A DNA stretch of 64,000 nucleotides. Source: Apium graveolens (taxonomy: Eukaryota > Streptophyta > Magnoliopsida > Apiales > Apiaceae). Positions within the stretch are counted from its first letter, which is position 1. The number at the start of each line of letters is the position of its first letter. This document shows positions 23,421-36,665 of this stretch, piece after piece. Position numbers and translations under genes: made by a program. The stretch covers positions 117,266,676-117,330,675 of the forward strand of contig NC_133652.1 of NCBI RefSeq assembly GCF_009905375.1, given 5' to 3'. Under the pieces are notes generated by a model, which saw nothing but the letters and a program-made list of their open reading frames with translations, did not search any database and was not told where the DNA came from.

Positions 23421-24660
23421 TGCCCCCACGAGGAATAAGATTAGGGGCAAACCTTGAATGTGATAATCAGGGAGGTCGTAATTAAGATATAAGGAACCCA
23501 GAATATAATGAAGTAGAAAATGAGGATTTTAAATTAAAAGATGACCCCAATTATGGGGAGTAGGAAGAAATATTTAGACTGAGAAAACAGAAGTCGAGCA
23601 AGATAGGAAGAACTAGGATGGTACTCCTATTGGGCAATCCATGGACCTGCCTAAAACAAAAATTATACTTTTATTCCCCAAACACCACCCTGAGGAAACA
23701 ATGCGGTGGGAAATTCTTTCAGGACCTTTAAGTCACTAAGCTCTCAGAGTTCCAAGGAACAAGCTGACCTAGCCGAGGCAAGAGCCTGGCCAAAGGAAAT
23801 AGAGGACTGATTTTATATTTTAAATGATTGATGAAGCGCAAAAGACTGTTTTTGTCACTTACCTTCCTAAGAGAGAGGCCACCCACTGGTGAAAGACCAA
23901 GAAAGGCACGGAGCCAGAGGTTAGAATAAACTGATTAAAGTTCAGTCAATTATTTTCAGGAAAGTACTTCCCAAGGTTATGGAGATAGTGTAAAAGCTTT
24001 AGAGCCAGAACAAAGATGGACGAGTATGATGAATTATGAATCTAAATTGTAAAAGTTGTCAAGATTCATTTTGAGGACACGAATCCAGAATGACGGGATG
24101 TTTGAAATCAATGCTTATGTTGGGTTGGTTCATGAAATAACGATAAGAGAAAGGATAATAAAAAGAAACTGAAGTGGAAAGGAAAATAAAGGCAATAGAG
24201 TTTGAGGAATGATAAGGAAGTTGGGTATGAGGAAACCCTAAAGACTCGTAGCAATAGAAATAGAAAAGTATGTAATCGTCAGGATGAGGGTGATTCACCA
24301 TGAGTTAAAATTGATGGTTGAAGGCATAAGAGATACATATATTTTATCCCCTGTAAGTTGGGAGGATTCGAGGAAACCTGGAGATAGTTTGACGGATAAA
24401 TAATGAGACGCGGATAGACTGAGGAGACAAGAAAGTAGGAAATTAGGAAAATTGGATGAAGGAAGTGACCTTCAAGAATGTGAAGTGTAAGACCGGTGGC
24501 ATGATACCCAGAAAGGGAAACGCCAGGTATGAAAGACATCCCAACATTGAGATGACTGTTGAGATAAACAGCAAAAGTAAATGAGGAATTATTAAGAAGA
24601 AGTTCACGTTGAACACGACCAATATCTTCCAGGACATCCCTGTTGTCATTACCAAATTAG
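23421..24660 (+). pseudogene. GY2 gag remnant
   Basis: The start MPPRGIRLGANLE and the following NPEYNEVENEDF, DDPNYGE blocks align with GY1 gag. Stops occur within the first 60 codons, and later blocks (for example the LKEMEKSFEIL and YWW regions, near 23780-23900) are readable only in pieces. No frame above about 40 codons follows the gag sequence. Confidence 0.65.
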
Positions 24661-27600
24661 GAAAGAAAAGCGGGTAACCATTGTTATCTTTTGAAGGCCA
24701 TATGTGTTGACCTCAGTTTGAATAAGGATGCTATTGTGAAATCGGTATAGACTATCTGGGTGGGAATGATTGAATAAGACACCCTTATCAGGGATATATG
24801 ACTTGATTTATCCATGGAAGGATGCATGTACCATTTTAAAGGTGGAATTAAGGATAGAACATCGGTAACTTAAAATGAATCCTAGGGGAATGCATAAAGG
24901 TTGGCATTTCACCCTTAATAGGGATAGTATGAGTTTTGACAGTATGAATTGGAAAGGATTAAGGTAACAACAACCTTTAAGGATCAGTGGAGAAATTTTT
25001 CAGAAGTATATAGACAATGATTCTGGTATTAGTAAATGGTATCTTGATATGCCATGTGCCTAGGGTGTACCTGATGAAGGATTTAAGGATAACCTTAGAG
25101 GTTTTACAAGGAGAAAGGTAATATTCAAAGTTCTCAAGAATAGAAATTTTGATGAAGGAAATATGACGTAATTATAATAATGTCAGGTGGGGCACGTGTT
25201 GAACCATAAGAAAGTATAGATCGACCCAATGAGGGTCGGGATTGGTGAAAGCAAGAAGGACCCCAGATAAAAGACGTCCTAAGTATGATCGAGAGTCAGC
25301 CGTGATAATGTTCACATTTAAATACTAAGGCGATGACTTATGGAAAAATGGTGATTTTTTTTTCTAACAAGAACTTAAGAAGAGCATTTTCACATAAGTA
25401 GTGATTGGAAATGAGGTATAAAATTTAGTTGGAAGTGGTTCAAAATGACATTGATTGTAAGGAAATTTTACTATCAGGAAAGGCCAAAGAGGTGGCCGAC
25501 ACTTTAAGTGTAATAGGACAATTATAGGCGCTTGTGCCAGAGGAATGGAGTGATGATGGTTAAATCCGTGAAGGTTATATTATGGTGTGAAAGGTTGACA
25601 TTCCTTCTGATGACTGTGCGGTACTCAACCGTAATAGTAGTTTGGTAAAGATTTAATTCATGTAATCGCCGTGAGCGGGCTATCTATCTTATAAGGTCAT
25701 ATCTTGAGATAAGCCAGGACCATGTTACTAAAGGACTAAATGAACCTTTGAGCTTCATGTCTCCTAATAAAGACATATGGTTAATAATGGTATTAACCTG
25801 CTATCTTTGCTTTTATTAAAACTCTTCTGCAATTTTATCTGCTTCATGTCATATGTACGCCAAGTTCTGGAGTGTTCTTCATGAATTATGAATGGTGACT
25901 ATGTTAACTTCTTAGAAGAATTTGATACGACAGGTATGGACTCCGTATGATTAGATAGTAAGATTCCGAGGAAAGCGAATGACTATAGTAGGTCAGCGAT
26001 GGACCATAGTAATGCAGCAATGATTCTGCGAGTAATGAGTCGATTACAACCGTGAGAGTTGTATTGAAATGGATGTTGAGATTGAGTACCCCTAATGGGG
26101 TCGTGTTGATATATAAGTTATCATTGATAGACTACCTAGTGGAGTATTTACATATTATATATTTATTCCCTCTTATGAATAAAGAGTCGTATTACTATAC
26201 GAGGAAGGTTGCGGTGCAAGCATAGAATTCTAGTAACGATGATGTCTAGAATGAGATCCCAAATTTGATTTTCGACGTCGAGGGAGTTTCAAAGGCGATT
26301 GTGTATAAGCTCGAGCAAGAGCATGGGTCCATAGAATGATGGACAGAATATCAAAAATATTTAGGCATGTGAAACAAGATGCTATAATACCTGATGTTGA
26401 TATATATACGTATGTGTTTTGTTCTCCTATGATAAACCTCTATAGTTCAGAGGTAGATTCCAAGCCAGATATTTTATGGCAGTATATTTTATATATATAC
26501 AATTCTCTTCAATTCGTTCTTTTCTCTCCTTTTCATTTCATATAAGCTGAGAAGAACAACCCTTCCAGAAGGGGAGGTATTTCCGAATGACTATCTATCT
26601 GTGTGATAGAAGCCTAGTAGGATACCACATGTTATTTAATTGCTTGTCAAGTACTAAAGGCTGGCCACCTTCTATACTAACTATGCAATAGAACAAGTGT
26701 TCATGATCATAGTGATCTCTCAATAAATTCTTTTACTTCTATACGAAGGACCAAGCTTTCGAAGATGGAGGTAGCTAGAGATGAAGTAGTATCAGTACGG
26801 TGGTATTCTGATTCTAACACGTTCATGATACTAAGGTTGACGTGGTTATTAAAAGGTTATAGAACGCTAACGAGCAAAAGTGTAATCAGTATAGTATTAT
26901 GTACGGAAGATAGTAACGACTACGAACTGGAGAAGAATGGGTATTGAGAAGCAAAAGCTATAATGCTAGAAGCTATGATGAGAGTCGGTGTAATAGACTT
27001 GCAAGAATTTGGAATGATCACTTAATGCGGATTAAGTTTTCTCACGATAATCGATCGTATGTCAGTATTGAGGTATCGCCTTATGAGATCCTTGAGGGAA
27101 GACAATGTCGATCTCCCTTATGTTAGGATGAAGATTGTAGAGCGCAAGATGCTCGGACCAGCAGTGATCCAAAGGACCAAGGATATAATAGATCTAATCA
27201 GAGGACGGCTGGTAGTAGCCCGAGATGAACATAAGAAGTATGTTGATTCGACACGAAAGGATAAAGGATAGGAAGTAGGGGACCTAGTGATGTTAAAGGT
27301 ATCCCTTGGAAAGGATGGATGAGGTTCGGAAAGAAAGGAAAGCTAAGCCCACGAATTGTTGGACACTTTGAGGTATTAAGACGTATTGGGAAGTTAGCAT
27401 ATGAGCTAGCCCTACCCCCGAACCTGTAGCAAATTCATAACGTGTTCCACGTATCAATGTTAAGGAAGTATAATTCGGATGCCAGACAAATAAGGGCATA
27501 TGAGCGCATAGACATGCAACCAGACGTAACCTATATGGAGCAACCGGGAAAGGTTATAGATTAAAAAGGAACAAGTGCTTGGGAGAAGGGCTATCAAACT

Positions 27601-27717
27601 AGTCAGAGTTTGATGGTAGAACTACAATGTGGGAAGATTGACTTGAGAGTTAGATAGTGCAATGCGAAGAAAGTATCCCTATTCATTTTTTTCCTGATTC
27701 CGGGACGGAATCCTTTT
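24661..27717 (+). pseudogene. GY2 pol remnant with integrase end and chromodomain
   Basis: The middle (24661-26900) has no frame of credible length. From about 26960 the integrase end is recognisable: KFSHDNRSY, PYEILEGRQCRSPLC near 27080-27120, ERKMLGPAVIQRTKDIIDLI (27150-27205), KKGKLSPR, FEVLRRIGKLAYELALPP (27370-27420) and IHNVFHVSML. A chromodomain-like end (27500-27700) runs into the polypurine tract. Frameshifts and stops separate all blocks. Confidence 0.75.
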
Positions 27718-27730
27718 AAGGAGGGGAGAA
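27718..27730 (+). other. GY2 polypurine tract
   Basis: AAGGAGGGGAGAA immediately before the 3' LTR start TGTAATAACCCC at 27731. Confidence 0.9.
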
Positions 27731-30351
27731 TGTAATAACCCCAAAATTTTGAACTTTTTGTAACCCTTATGAATAGTGTTTTTGCTGATATTGCTAAATA
27801 AGAAAACTTTTCATGCCACACTATGTAGGGGTTCTTTTATTGTTATTCTGAGATCTTATTAGTACTCTATATGATATATAAGTGTATGTAAAGATCGTCA
27901 GAATCCAAATTCAAACACTTTGATTTTTCCCAAAAATCCACCAGATACCGAAAGAATTGAGTATAAGGTAACAGGATAAAAATGATTTAAATTCAAGGAT
28001 TATAAGAGAGGATCATAAAAGGAATATAATGTATTGAGAAAGGTTAAGGAAACCCAAGTAATAAGATCCCGGGTATGATCCCTCAAACGATAAACGAAAA
28101 CGAAAGTTAAGTGAACCGTATAACAGATCAGCGGTCATTAGCCAAGTAATTAGAAGCTAATCAAAGAGATTAGTGAAGATGATGTCATCAAACCAATAAG
28201 AAGAGGACAAGCATGGGAAGGTGGCATGGGATTGATGACCTAAGCATGACCAAAGAGAAGTGTGTTGTTGGTTGATTAAGAACCACACAAAAATCACCAT
28301 GGTTAAAAGGTAAATAATTAAAACAAAAGCCAAAAACAACCAACCAACAAATCATTTCACCAAAACACAAGTTGACTTCACTTTTCTTCAAGAAAAGCTC
28401 TCGGCCTCTTTTCCATTTCAAGAAGAAAAAAACCAAAATCCAAGTTCCAAGCTTCATTAATTAGTGAGGTAATTATCTAAGACTCCTTATGCATAGATAT
28501 AGCTATCCTATAAGTTTAAGCTTCAAATTCCTTTACAATCTCTTCCTAAAATTCATGGAAGAAGAGGGTGAATAGGTATGACTCCGCTCATTTTATTAAT
28601 TAATATTCTTTATTTTATTAAAGAATAATGTTTCGATAATCAAACTTAATTTCGATTATTCAAATAAAGATCATACTTTCATATAAGTATATCTTTGGTT
28701 ATTTAATATCCATTTCAAGTATGAGTTTTAAAATTTTTACTTCAATTATTTTTATAAGGATTATCCTTATGGGAATATTATTTAAATAATAATATTCAGA
28801 TATTTTCTAATATATTGGGACTGATTTATTTTATTAAATCGGCATTACTCCAAGCATTCTTAAAAATGTTTTCGAGTCTTCAAAATGATTTTTAAAAGTT
28901 AGAGCGGATCCCAAAACTCATTTTTATATTTAAGATCTTCCTTTCAAGGGGATTTAAATACTCGCTCAAAACCTGAGGGATCCAGCTCTGTGGTGTATTT
29001 TATATTCGCAACATGGTTGTTGTTTTGAGACAACAATTTGATTACTTGCCCAATGTTCGAGAAGTAAGTCCATCTGATTGAGTCGTCATAAGCGACAGGC
29101 CGGGGTACGGTTTATGAAGGTATAAGAGGTTGGGTGACAGTCCATCCACGTGTGAGTGGCCGGGTAACGGTCTAGCGCGAGGTCCGAATGCGGCCAAGGT
29201 GATGACCGGCGAGGAATTCATCCATCTACAGTAGAAAAGGTTACTTAGTGGTATCTTTGCCTGATCAGCAAGATATCGGGTTTATGCCACAATTCTTTTC
29301 CTTTCCAAAAATTCATTGGATATTACAACTCTGTTCATACTTTACATGACAGAGGTTTTTAGGAAATGTATGAGAGATATATATGGATATATATCGGGAC
29401 TTAATGAAGTATCTCGTAACTTCATTTCATTTAATAATATTTTAAAGATTGAATCTATTCAAGTCTTATCTTGTAGTCTCATCTGGGTGATGAACTTTGA
29501 AACTAATTATAACTTAAACGGTGGTAGTTTAAGTAGTATTCGGAAAGATATAAGTATATTGGAGTATCTTGTAACTTCATCTTTTAAACTTATATCTAGT
29601 AAATGATTATCTTGTGCATGTCAAAGATTTTCGGAAAAACGTTGAGACAAGGTTAGATATATGAGATCACCTTACAACGATATTTTTATACAGTTATAAA
29701 CTGGAACTCTGTGTATATTATACATGTCAGAGGATTTCAAAGATTGTGAAAAGTATATATGTATATATATATACTGAATATTTTACAACTTGGTCGCGTT
29801 ATGATATCAACTTGGTTCATTTCTTCTTGACCAAGACTTTCATGAGTACTATGAGAATGCTCATATATTGTTAATTATAATACATATTATTTCGGTGGGC
29901 TTGTTTCTCACCCTTGCTTTCTTCTTTCATCACACAACAACAGATAGAAAAGATGAACAGGACCAAGCTTCCAATTCGCAAGCGGTTAGGAAACGTTCCG
30001 CAGTTTTCTGGAAGCATTGATGCCGCCGTAGCTGAGGTAGAAATTACCAATAGGCTAGGCTTTCAACTTCTGATGTACCAGACTTATGTATCTATATGAA
30101 TTGTAATAATGGCAAAGAAATTTAAATTTATTCAGAAACCCTTTTAAGGTGTAACGGTTTATAACTGTGGAATAAAATGACTTGTGTTACTTTTGGTATT
30201 CATCTCTGAGACTATAACTTGTGGTGTGTGTGTGTGTATATTGTGGGGTCACAGTACTCAGTAGTTGGTTGACTGTTAAGATTAAGTATTGATATGGGAA
30301 ATGGAACTCGTGACAACCCGAATCCCCGACCCCAGATTTGGTGGTGTTACA
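27731..30351 (+). repeat. GY2 3' LTR with internal deletion (2,621 bp)
   Basis: It starts TGTAATAACCCCAAAA and ends GGTGGTGTTACA. Compared with the 5' LTR it jumps at about 28575 from ...GGGTGAATAG to TATGACTCCGCTC, removing about 1.46 kb that includes two of the three AT-rich tandem units. One extra G lies at the join. The rest matches the 5' LTR closely. Confidence 0.92.
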
Positions 30352-31681
30352 AGGATGAATAAACTTTAATCAGTACAGCTTGGCTTTCTTGAAGAATCCT
30401 GTGAAGGGCCACACAATCTCCTTTCCTCCTTTGTACTTAAACACTAACCTTTCAGGTAGGTTTCTGTATGCATCAATTCCCCTCACTTCATCTAGTTCAT
30501 CCAGATAGAGGTTTAGATCAGAAAATTCCTTGATGTCACACAAGTACAAGTAGTCTCCCCTGTTGACTTTGGGTTGAGCTTTAACTACTGATTTGGATTT
30601 GAGAGGTGATAGCTTCACTTTCTTGACTGCCCTTGACTTTGTCCTTTTTGGCTTGCTAAGGATTGGTAAACTAAAGTCAGGAATTGGTATTTTATCCCAC
30701 TCTATTGGCTCATCCTTGGGCACAATAGGTTCACCATGAATATTCCTGTAGGGATCCACCACCCTTATATCTTCAAATACCACAGAGGGCTTTGATGCTT
30801 GAGTTGTAGCTGGTGTGGGTACCTTAGGAAATTGATCTTCCAATCCTTTGTCAACAATATCCAGTTTCCTTTTTGTTCTTCTAGCCAATTCTTTCTTTCT
30901 TGGAGATTTCTTCTGTTCTTCAATTTTCTTCCTTGATTCAGCAGCTTCAGACGGTTGAGAGGGAATTTGTTGAGATGAATTCACAGCCTATAGCTTGGCT
31001 AAGATAGCAATCTGCTCTTTCTTTTGTTTAGTCTTCTTTGCATCTAGAGTAGCTTGCTTCTTTTCCTGCTTTAATCTGGCTTTTTCTTCTCTCTTTGCTT
31101 GAGCAAATTGTGGATGTCCAGCTACCACATAAATTTCCTTTCCATTTCTGAATATCTTATCAATTCTCCTTTTTGAAGCTGAATTAGCTGAATCTTTATA
31201 GAAGACAATTGATCTTGACAGAAGCTTCTTCTCATCAGGCTTGGGTGTCTCATACACAGTGTCCAAGGGGTTCTTCAAAGATTATTTTGGATAGTTTGCC
31301 CTTGGTTTAAGAATTATTTCAGCCTTTGTAGACTTGATGCAGGAAGATTGTCCTCTTTCCAGATAATTCATGCTCATCTCATTCACACTGATTTGCTTGA
31401 CTTGAGAGTGATGGATGGCTGACTTAACTGGCTCCTTGACAAGTTCAAACTTTTTCTGTATCTCCTCATCAATCTTATCCCAGTTGATCAAACTCAACTT
31501 TCCTTTCTCACAACTTTCAAATTTGTTGTTGCTGCTTTAATTAGATCTATACCATCTGCACCTGGTGGCTTGGAGACAGTAATTGAAGGTACAATTACTT
31601 TGCTGATTTGAACTTGAAGTTTCTCCCCCTCACTTGGTTCTCTCTCCCCCTTTTTGTTATCATCAAGTTGAGGAGTTAGGC
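30352..31681 (-). pseudogene. SV0 Sirevirus envelope-like gene, 3' part
   Basis: Minus-strand frames 31497-31282, 31278-30988 and 30984-30370 are pieces of one lysine-rich reading frame: helical KREEKARLKQEKKQATLDAK, then a basic stretch, then the block YLYLCDIKEFSDLNLYL and PERLVFKYKGGKEIVWPF near the end. This block is common in plant Sirevirus second ORFs called envelope-like; I recognise it from wording only. The frame is cut at 31681 by the SV1 LTR and ends just before GY2 (stop at 30370). Two stops or frame changes interrupt it. No viral envelope function is shown for this family. Confidence 0.65.
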
Positions 31682-32279
31682 TGTTAGGTCACACACACTG
31701 TAGAGGGGGTGAATACAATGTATAATACAATCAAATCGAACTTTAATATCTTGAGTAACAGAAAACAAACTTTATTGAAACAATAAACTCTGTTACAGTA
31801 TGGAACTGTTACCTCTCAGTGATGAACAAATATCACGAGAGCTGCTAGGGTTACAATGAATAATCTTCTCGAATATGATAACACTTATAGTGTAAACCCT
31901 ATGTCTGTGTTTATATACTACACAGTTACAAGATAATCGCTAATTGATATGGAATATAATTCTGCTTCCTAAAATATATCAATCAGATATCTTTTCTTCC
32001 AAGTATTCCATTTTTCACGGAACTCCTTCTTCATGCATATCTCTTCTTATGTTTATCTCGATCTTCTTTCCTTTAATCAGCTACTTTACTTATCTAATCG
32101 TCCTTCAGCACTTAAGTTCTGATATCCAACTTCTGATGATTATCTCCTGATAATATAAGTACTGATATCCTTAAGTCCTGACTTCCAGTATAAGTATTGA
32201 TTCCCAGTTAAGTACTGATTTGTCCTGTTAAGTAAGATCTGAAAACTAAACATAAATCATATTAGCCATGACATTATCA
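31682..32279 (-). repeat. SV1 3' LTR (right edge approximate)
   Basis: On the plus strand it starts TGTTAGGTCACACACACTG and contains GAGGGGGTGAATAC, the same layout as the SV0 LTR start at 53374. A minus-strand TATATAAA box lies near 31909-31918. The other end is placed at ...ACATTATCA (32279) because a purine tract (AAGTTGGGGGATATTC on the minus strand) lies near 32290-32310. With no second copy in the window the edge is a guess. Confidence 0.6.
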
Positions 32280-32497
32280 AATATATCTAAGAATATCCCC
32301 CAACTTATAAATTAGCATAATATACAAGTTTAACAGATATTTGATGATGTCAAAAACATTAAGTACAAATGCATGAGAATTAGACTAGATAATTACAACT
32401 TACAATCCTTAAAGTTTTACCAATATTTAACTTCTGATAACAACTTCAGTCTGTACAAATATCAGAATTTAAGCAGTTGTAGATCTTTGGCTTGGCT

Positions 32498-35400
32498 TCA
32501 TCTTCTGATCTCTCTGATGTCAGGAGTTGTTCTGAGATAGTTCTTCAACAAACATCTCTCAGCATATATAAGTTCATCAATCATTCTCCTTTTGGCATCT
32601 TTAAGCTCTGCAGTATCTTCACCAATTTGAAAGATTGCAGCCCTTAGATCATTAATCTTTGCTTTTCTTATATCCTGATCCAGTCTGATCAAATAAGCTT
32701 TATCAGACTCAAGATTGAATTCCACAGCCCTGTACCCTAGAAAGGTAGTTATAATTTGAGCAGAATTGGGCTTCATTTCAACTATATCACCCTTGTGATA
32801 TCTGTACTTTGGAACATATGTGCTGTCAGATTTAACAGAATAAAGCCTTTTCTGTCTCTGAATCTGATCCTTCAAATAGTTTGCAGCAGTTCCTGTCAAT
32901 CTGTCATCCACTTGAAGTAAGAATAGTACATGCTCCAATTCTTCAAAATACTTCAATGGAATGGCATTTTGCCTTATATGATAAACCCTACCATCTGTCA
33001 TGAAATACAACAAGATGTATTCTTTCAAGTAGGTATGGTAAACCATTTGTACAAATTCCAGTTGATTCAATCTCTCAGGAGTTGCTCCAATACCTGGTTC
33101 ACTCAAGGAAGTTGGATCATTGGTAGTGTTCTGTATTCTCCTTTCATCAGCACTTCCCAATCCAGTTTTATCTCTTGCTTCCTTTCCAGTAACTACTCTA
33201 GCTTCAAAACCACTTGCAGTAGTCTTCAAAGGTTAAGTCTGTTTTGCTTTAGTGAATCCTGGTAGGAGTGTCTTTGGTCTATCTTCTGATATCAAGTTAA
33301 CTTGAGCTATGTCAGAGGTTACTTGCTTCTTCTGAATATCAGAACTTACAGTTTCTTGTCTCTGAACAACTTGAGCCATGTCATAGGTTGTTTTAAGAAC
33401 TTTTCTTGAAGTCAGAGCAAGATCATCCTTTTCATCAGTAATTTCTTCATCCTCAGGAGGCACATAAACCTTGATAGGTTCACCAACCTTTTCTTTACCC
33501 TTGGATCTTGGATCTATCTGCGGTTGTGATTTAGCCAATGTTGCTTCAGTATGTGTCCTTTCTTTGATCACAATACCTTTGAGTTTTGGAAGTGGCTTTT
33601 TACCAGAAGCTTCAGATTTAGATGTGACTTTCTCTGATTTAAGTCTGGCTTCTTCTTCCATTAAACTCTCCAAGTCCATTCCTGGATTTTCCTGAAGAAA
33701 TAACTGTCTTGACATTTCCTCATCAAGATCTAAAAGTTCATCAAAACTTATCCTTTTACTAGTAGCAGAACTTATTCTTTTCCCAGTATCAGAACTTGTC
33801 CTGTGACTTGTGATTGTAGCTTTTCTTGATGTGAAACCTCTACCTTGACTATGACCTCTACCCGTTCCAGAGTTTCCTAGATCATCCTTTTCATCATCCT
33901 TCCCTTTCAGTGTCTTGTCAGTCTTGCATTTGGACTTAATTACTTTCTCCCCCTTTTTGGCATCAGCAGGTAGTAGAAGAGAGACAAGCAATTCCACTGA
34001 GGCTTGGATTTCATTAAGTGTGATTGCTGAAAAGCTTGATTTTTCAGAATATCATCAATCTGAGCTTGTTGAGTATCTTGAGTCTTCTCAATATAAGCAA
34101 TCCTGTCAAAGATAGGTTGGAAGAACTTTTTCTTATCAATCTTTTAAACTTGTTCTTGTTTGATAAATTCTTCCTGAATCTTGTGTAGCTCTGCATGAGT
34201 AGTTGAATGAAGACCTTGTAGATGTTTAGTACTCAATACAGTGACTCTAAGCTGGGTTTTGAAATCATCAGAATTTAACATTTCATCAGCTTTAGTCAAG
34301 TGCTCAGCAAGATGCTTTTCATTTGGAACACAGGAAACTGAGTTCCATTCTTTAGTCCACTCTTGTCCTGCAGGAGTTTCACTCCAAGGCACTGGTGCTT
34401 CTCTGGTAACAAACTTCTTAACAAGTTCAGACTTAAGAATAGTTTGTTGAGAAGCATTAAGTGTGATTGCTGAAAAGCTTGATTTTTCAGAATATCATCA
34501 ATCTGAGCTTGTTGAGTATCTTGAGTCTTCTCAATATAAGCAATCCTGTCAAAGATAGGTTGGAAGAACTTTTTCTTATCAATCTTTTAAACTTGTTCTT
34601 GTTTGATAAATTCTTCCTGAATCTTGTGTAGCTCTGCATGAGTAGTTGAATGAAGACCTTGTAGATGTTTAGTACTCAATACAGTGACTCTAAGCTGGGT
34701 TTTGAAATCATCAGAATTTAACATTTCATCAGCTTTAGTCAAGTGCTCAGCAAGATGCTTTTCATTTGGAACACAGGAAACTGAGTTCCATTCTTTAGTC
34801 CACTCTTGTCCTGCAGGAGTTTCACTCCAAGGCACTGGTGCTTCTCTGGTAACAAACTTCTTAACAAGTTCAGACTTAAGAATAGTTTGTTGAGAAGCAT
34901 GTCCTGAAGGACCTGCTTCATCAGCATCTGCAGTTGGAGCAGCATCACCAATATCTCCAGCATTTGCAGCATCAGAACTTACAGAATAAGTATCCTCTGA
35001 TAAAACAACAGTATGAGTAGCAATGGAGGCTTCAGCATCCTCTAATTGCTGATCTGGTTCTAAGTTCTGATCAACAGCCATATCCTGATGCTCACCTAAA
35101 GTCTGATCATCAGCATCTAGATGCAGAGAAGGTGTAGCATATAACTCTGGAGTTTGAACAGCATCAGTAACAGGTGTTATTGAAGGATTAGTTGCTGTTG
35201 GAGCTTCTAAGAGAATTACTTCAGGCACAACCAAGTTTTGAACATCAATATCAGCACTTGTGCCTGGATCAACAGGAGATACAGATGGTGTGATGACTTT
35301 TTCAAAAATAGCTTCCTTAGATGGAGTTGATGGAGAAGAAGTAACTTTAGCAAATTCCTTTTCTTGTGAGATCAGAGATTCCTGATCCCCTTCCTTAGCT

Positions 35401-36665
35401 GCTTCCTCTTCATCATCTGAAACTGGCATATTTGCCCTCTGTTTCTTGTATCTCTTTGTAGATTTGGATTCCTTGGGAGTTTCAAGAACAGTCATTCTTC
35501 TAAGCCTCTTGAGAAGCCTAGATCCCCCAATTCCAGAATCCTTCTGAGAAGTCACTTTCTCAGCTTCTTCAATAACAGGTTCTGAAGAAGGAACCTATTC
35601 CTCAGTATCAGATTCATCTCTCAAAGCAATCTTTCTTTTCTTCTGAAGTGTTTTAGGAACAGTCTTTGTCCTCTTTGGTTTGGAAGATGAAGGCTTCACA
35701 GTAGGTGCTGATGATGAGGGTTGAACTGTCTGTGAAGTGGAGAGATAGGATTTGATATATTGTCTGAGAGTTGGTTGAGTAGAATGAGTGGTAGGTGCTG
35801 ATGGTTGTTGTGATTTTTGGGAGGTTGTTGTTGGTTGGACATCAGAATAAACAGATCTATAAGTATCAGGATCAGCATTTACTAAGATCTGTTTTATAGA
35901 CTGAGGAATCTGTAAAGGTCTAACCACTGATTTCTTAGTGTCAGCATTTACCAGGTCATTAAAGTAGAGTTTTGCAACTTTAAAAGGTGGAGTTGAGGAA
36001 CTGACTAATTGAGGTTCATCAGTACAAAAAGTATATATAAGTTGACAAAATCTAGCAAAGTACACAACATTCCTATCCTCTGTCATCCTATCCCCAATAA
36101 AACCAATTATACCAGTTGCAAAATCAAAATGAGTTTGGTTTATAATAGCATACCCGATGTGCTGACTCAAAATTGGGATAGCATCAAAATTCGAACATTT
36201 GTTCCCAAAAGCTTTAGTGATGCAGTCGAAGAAGAAGCTCCATTCTCTTTTGATATGAGCCCGTTTCAACGGCCCAAGTTTTGCCAAACTCTGTTCATAC
36301 CCCAAATTGGTCATTAACTCCTGAAGAGTTGATTCCTCTGGAATTGAAAAGGTACATCCTTCTGGGAGATATAGAGCCTTGCGTATTGTACCAGGAGTGA
36401 CTGCATATGAAGAATCACCCACTTCGAAAACAATACTAGGAGTGTCATGTTTACCACCATCATCAAAGTGCCCAGTCCGCCAAAATGTCAGAACTTGTTG
36501 GCTTGAAAAGACTGAAGGTTGGGTCAATGCATACCCAATCTCACTGTGTGCAAGAAGATCTTGCACAAAATGCAATTCAGATGAAGCTTCAGCATGATCA
36601 AGAATTGCAGCATAGTTGTTTGAAACAAACTTAGCTCCATCAATGATTAAATCCTTGGGTGCCAT
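32498..36665 (-). pseudogene. SV1 envelope-like gene, broken
   Basis: It starts MAPKDLIIDGAKFVSNNYAA at 36665. The first ~230 residues form a folded-looking domain (FWRTGHFDDGGKHD, YAVTPGTIRKALYLPEG, HIGYAIINQTHFDFATG). The long remainder is low-complexity, Ser/Thr/Pro- and acid-rich, with a C-terminal block near 33100-32500 (LEFVQMVYHTYLKEYILLYF, YRAVEFNLESDKAYLIRL). An in-frame stop lies at 35595, a 443 bp tandem duplication (34015-34900) shifts the frame, and more breaks occur near 34000 and 33230. Such second ORFs of Sireviruses are called envelope-like from position; function is unproven. I see no clear signal peptide. Confidence 0.75.
34015..34900. repeat. 443 bp tandem duplication in the SV1 envelope-like gene
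   Basis: 34015-34457 and 34458-34900 read as identical. Both copies end in CAT, and the base triplet CAT also precedes the first copy (34012-34014), so the joint has 3 bp of microhomology. 443 is not a multiple of three, so the duplication itself breaks the frame. Confidence 0.93.

Larger units (their letters stand above)
18206..30351 (+). mobile_element. GY2: decayed Tekay/Del-type chromovirus with truncated 5' LTR
   Basis: A plus-strand relative of GY1. The 5' LTR (18206-21974) lacks its first ~309 bp compared with the 3' LTR. The primer site is at 21979-21990, the polypurine tract at 27718-27730 and the 3' LTR at 27731-30351. The interior keeps chromovirus order: pre-gag ORF, gag start MPPRGIRLGANLE at 23421, integrase end and chromodomain near 27000-27700. 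It is full of stops and frameshifts. By eye the LTR pair differs by only a few percent, so the interior looks more damaged than the age of the LTRs would suggest. Confidence 0.9.
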
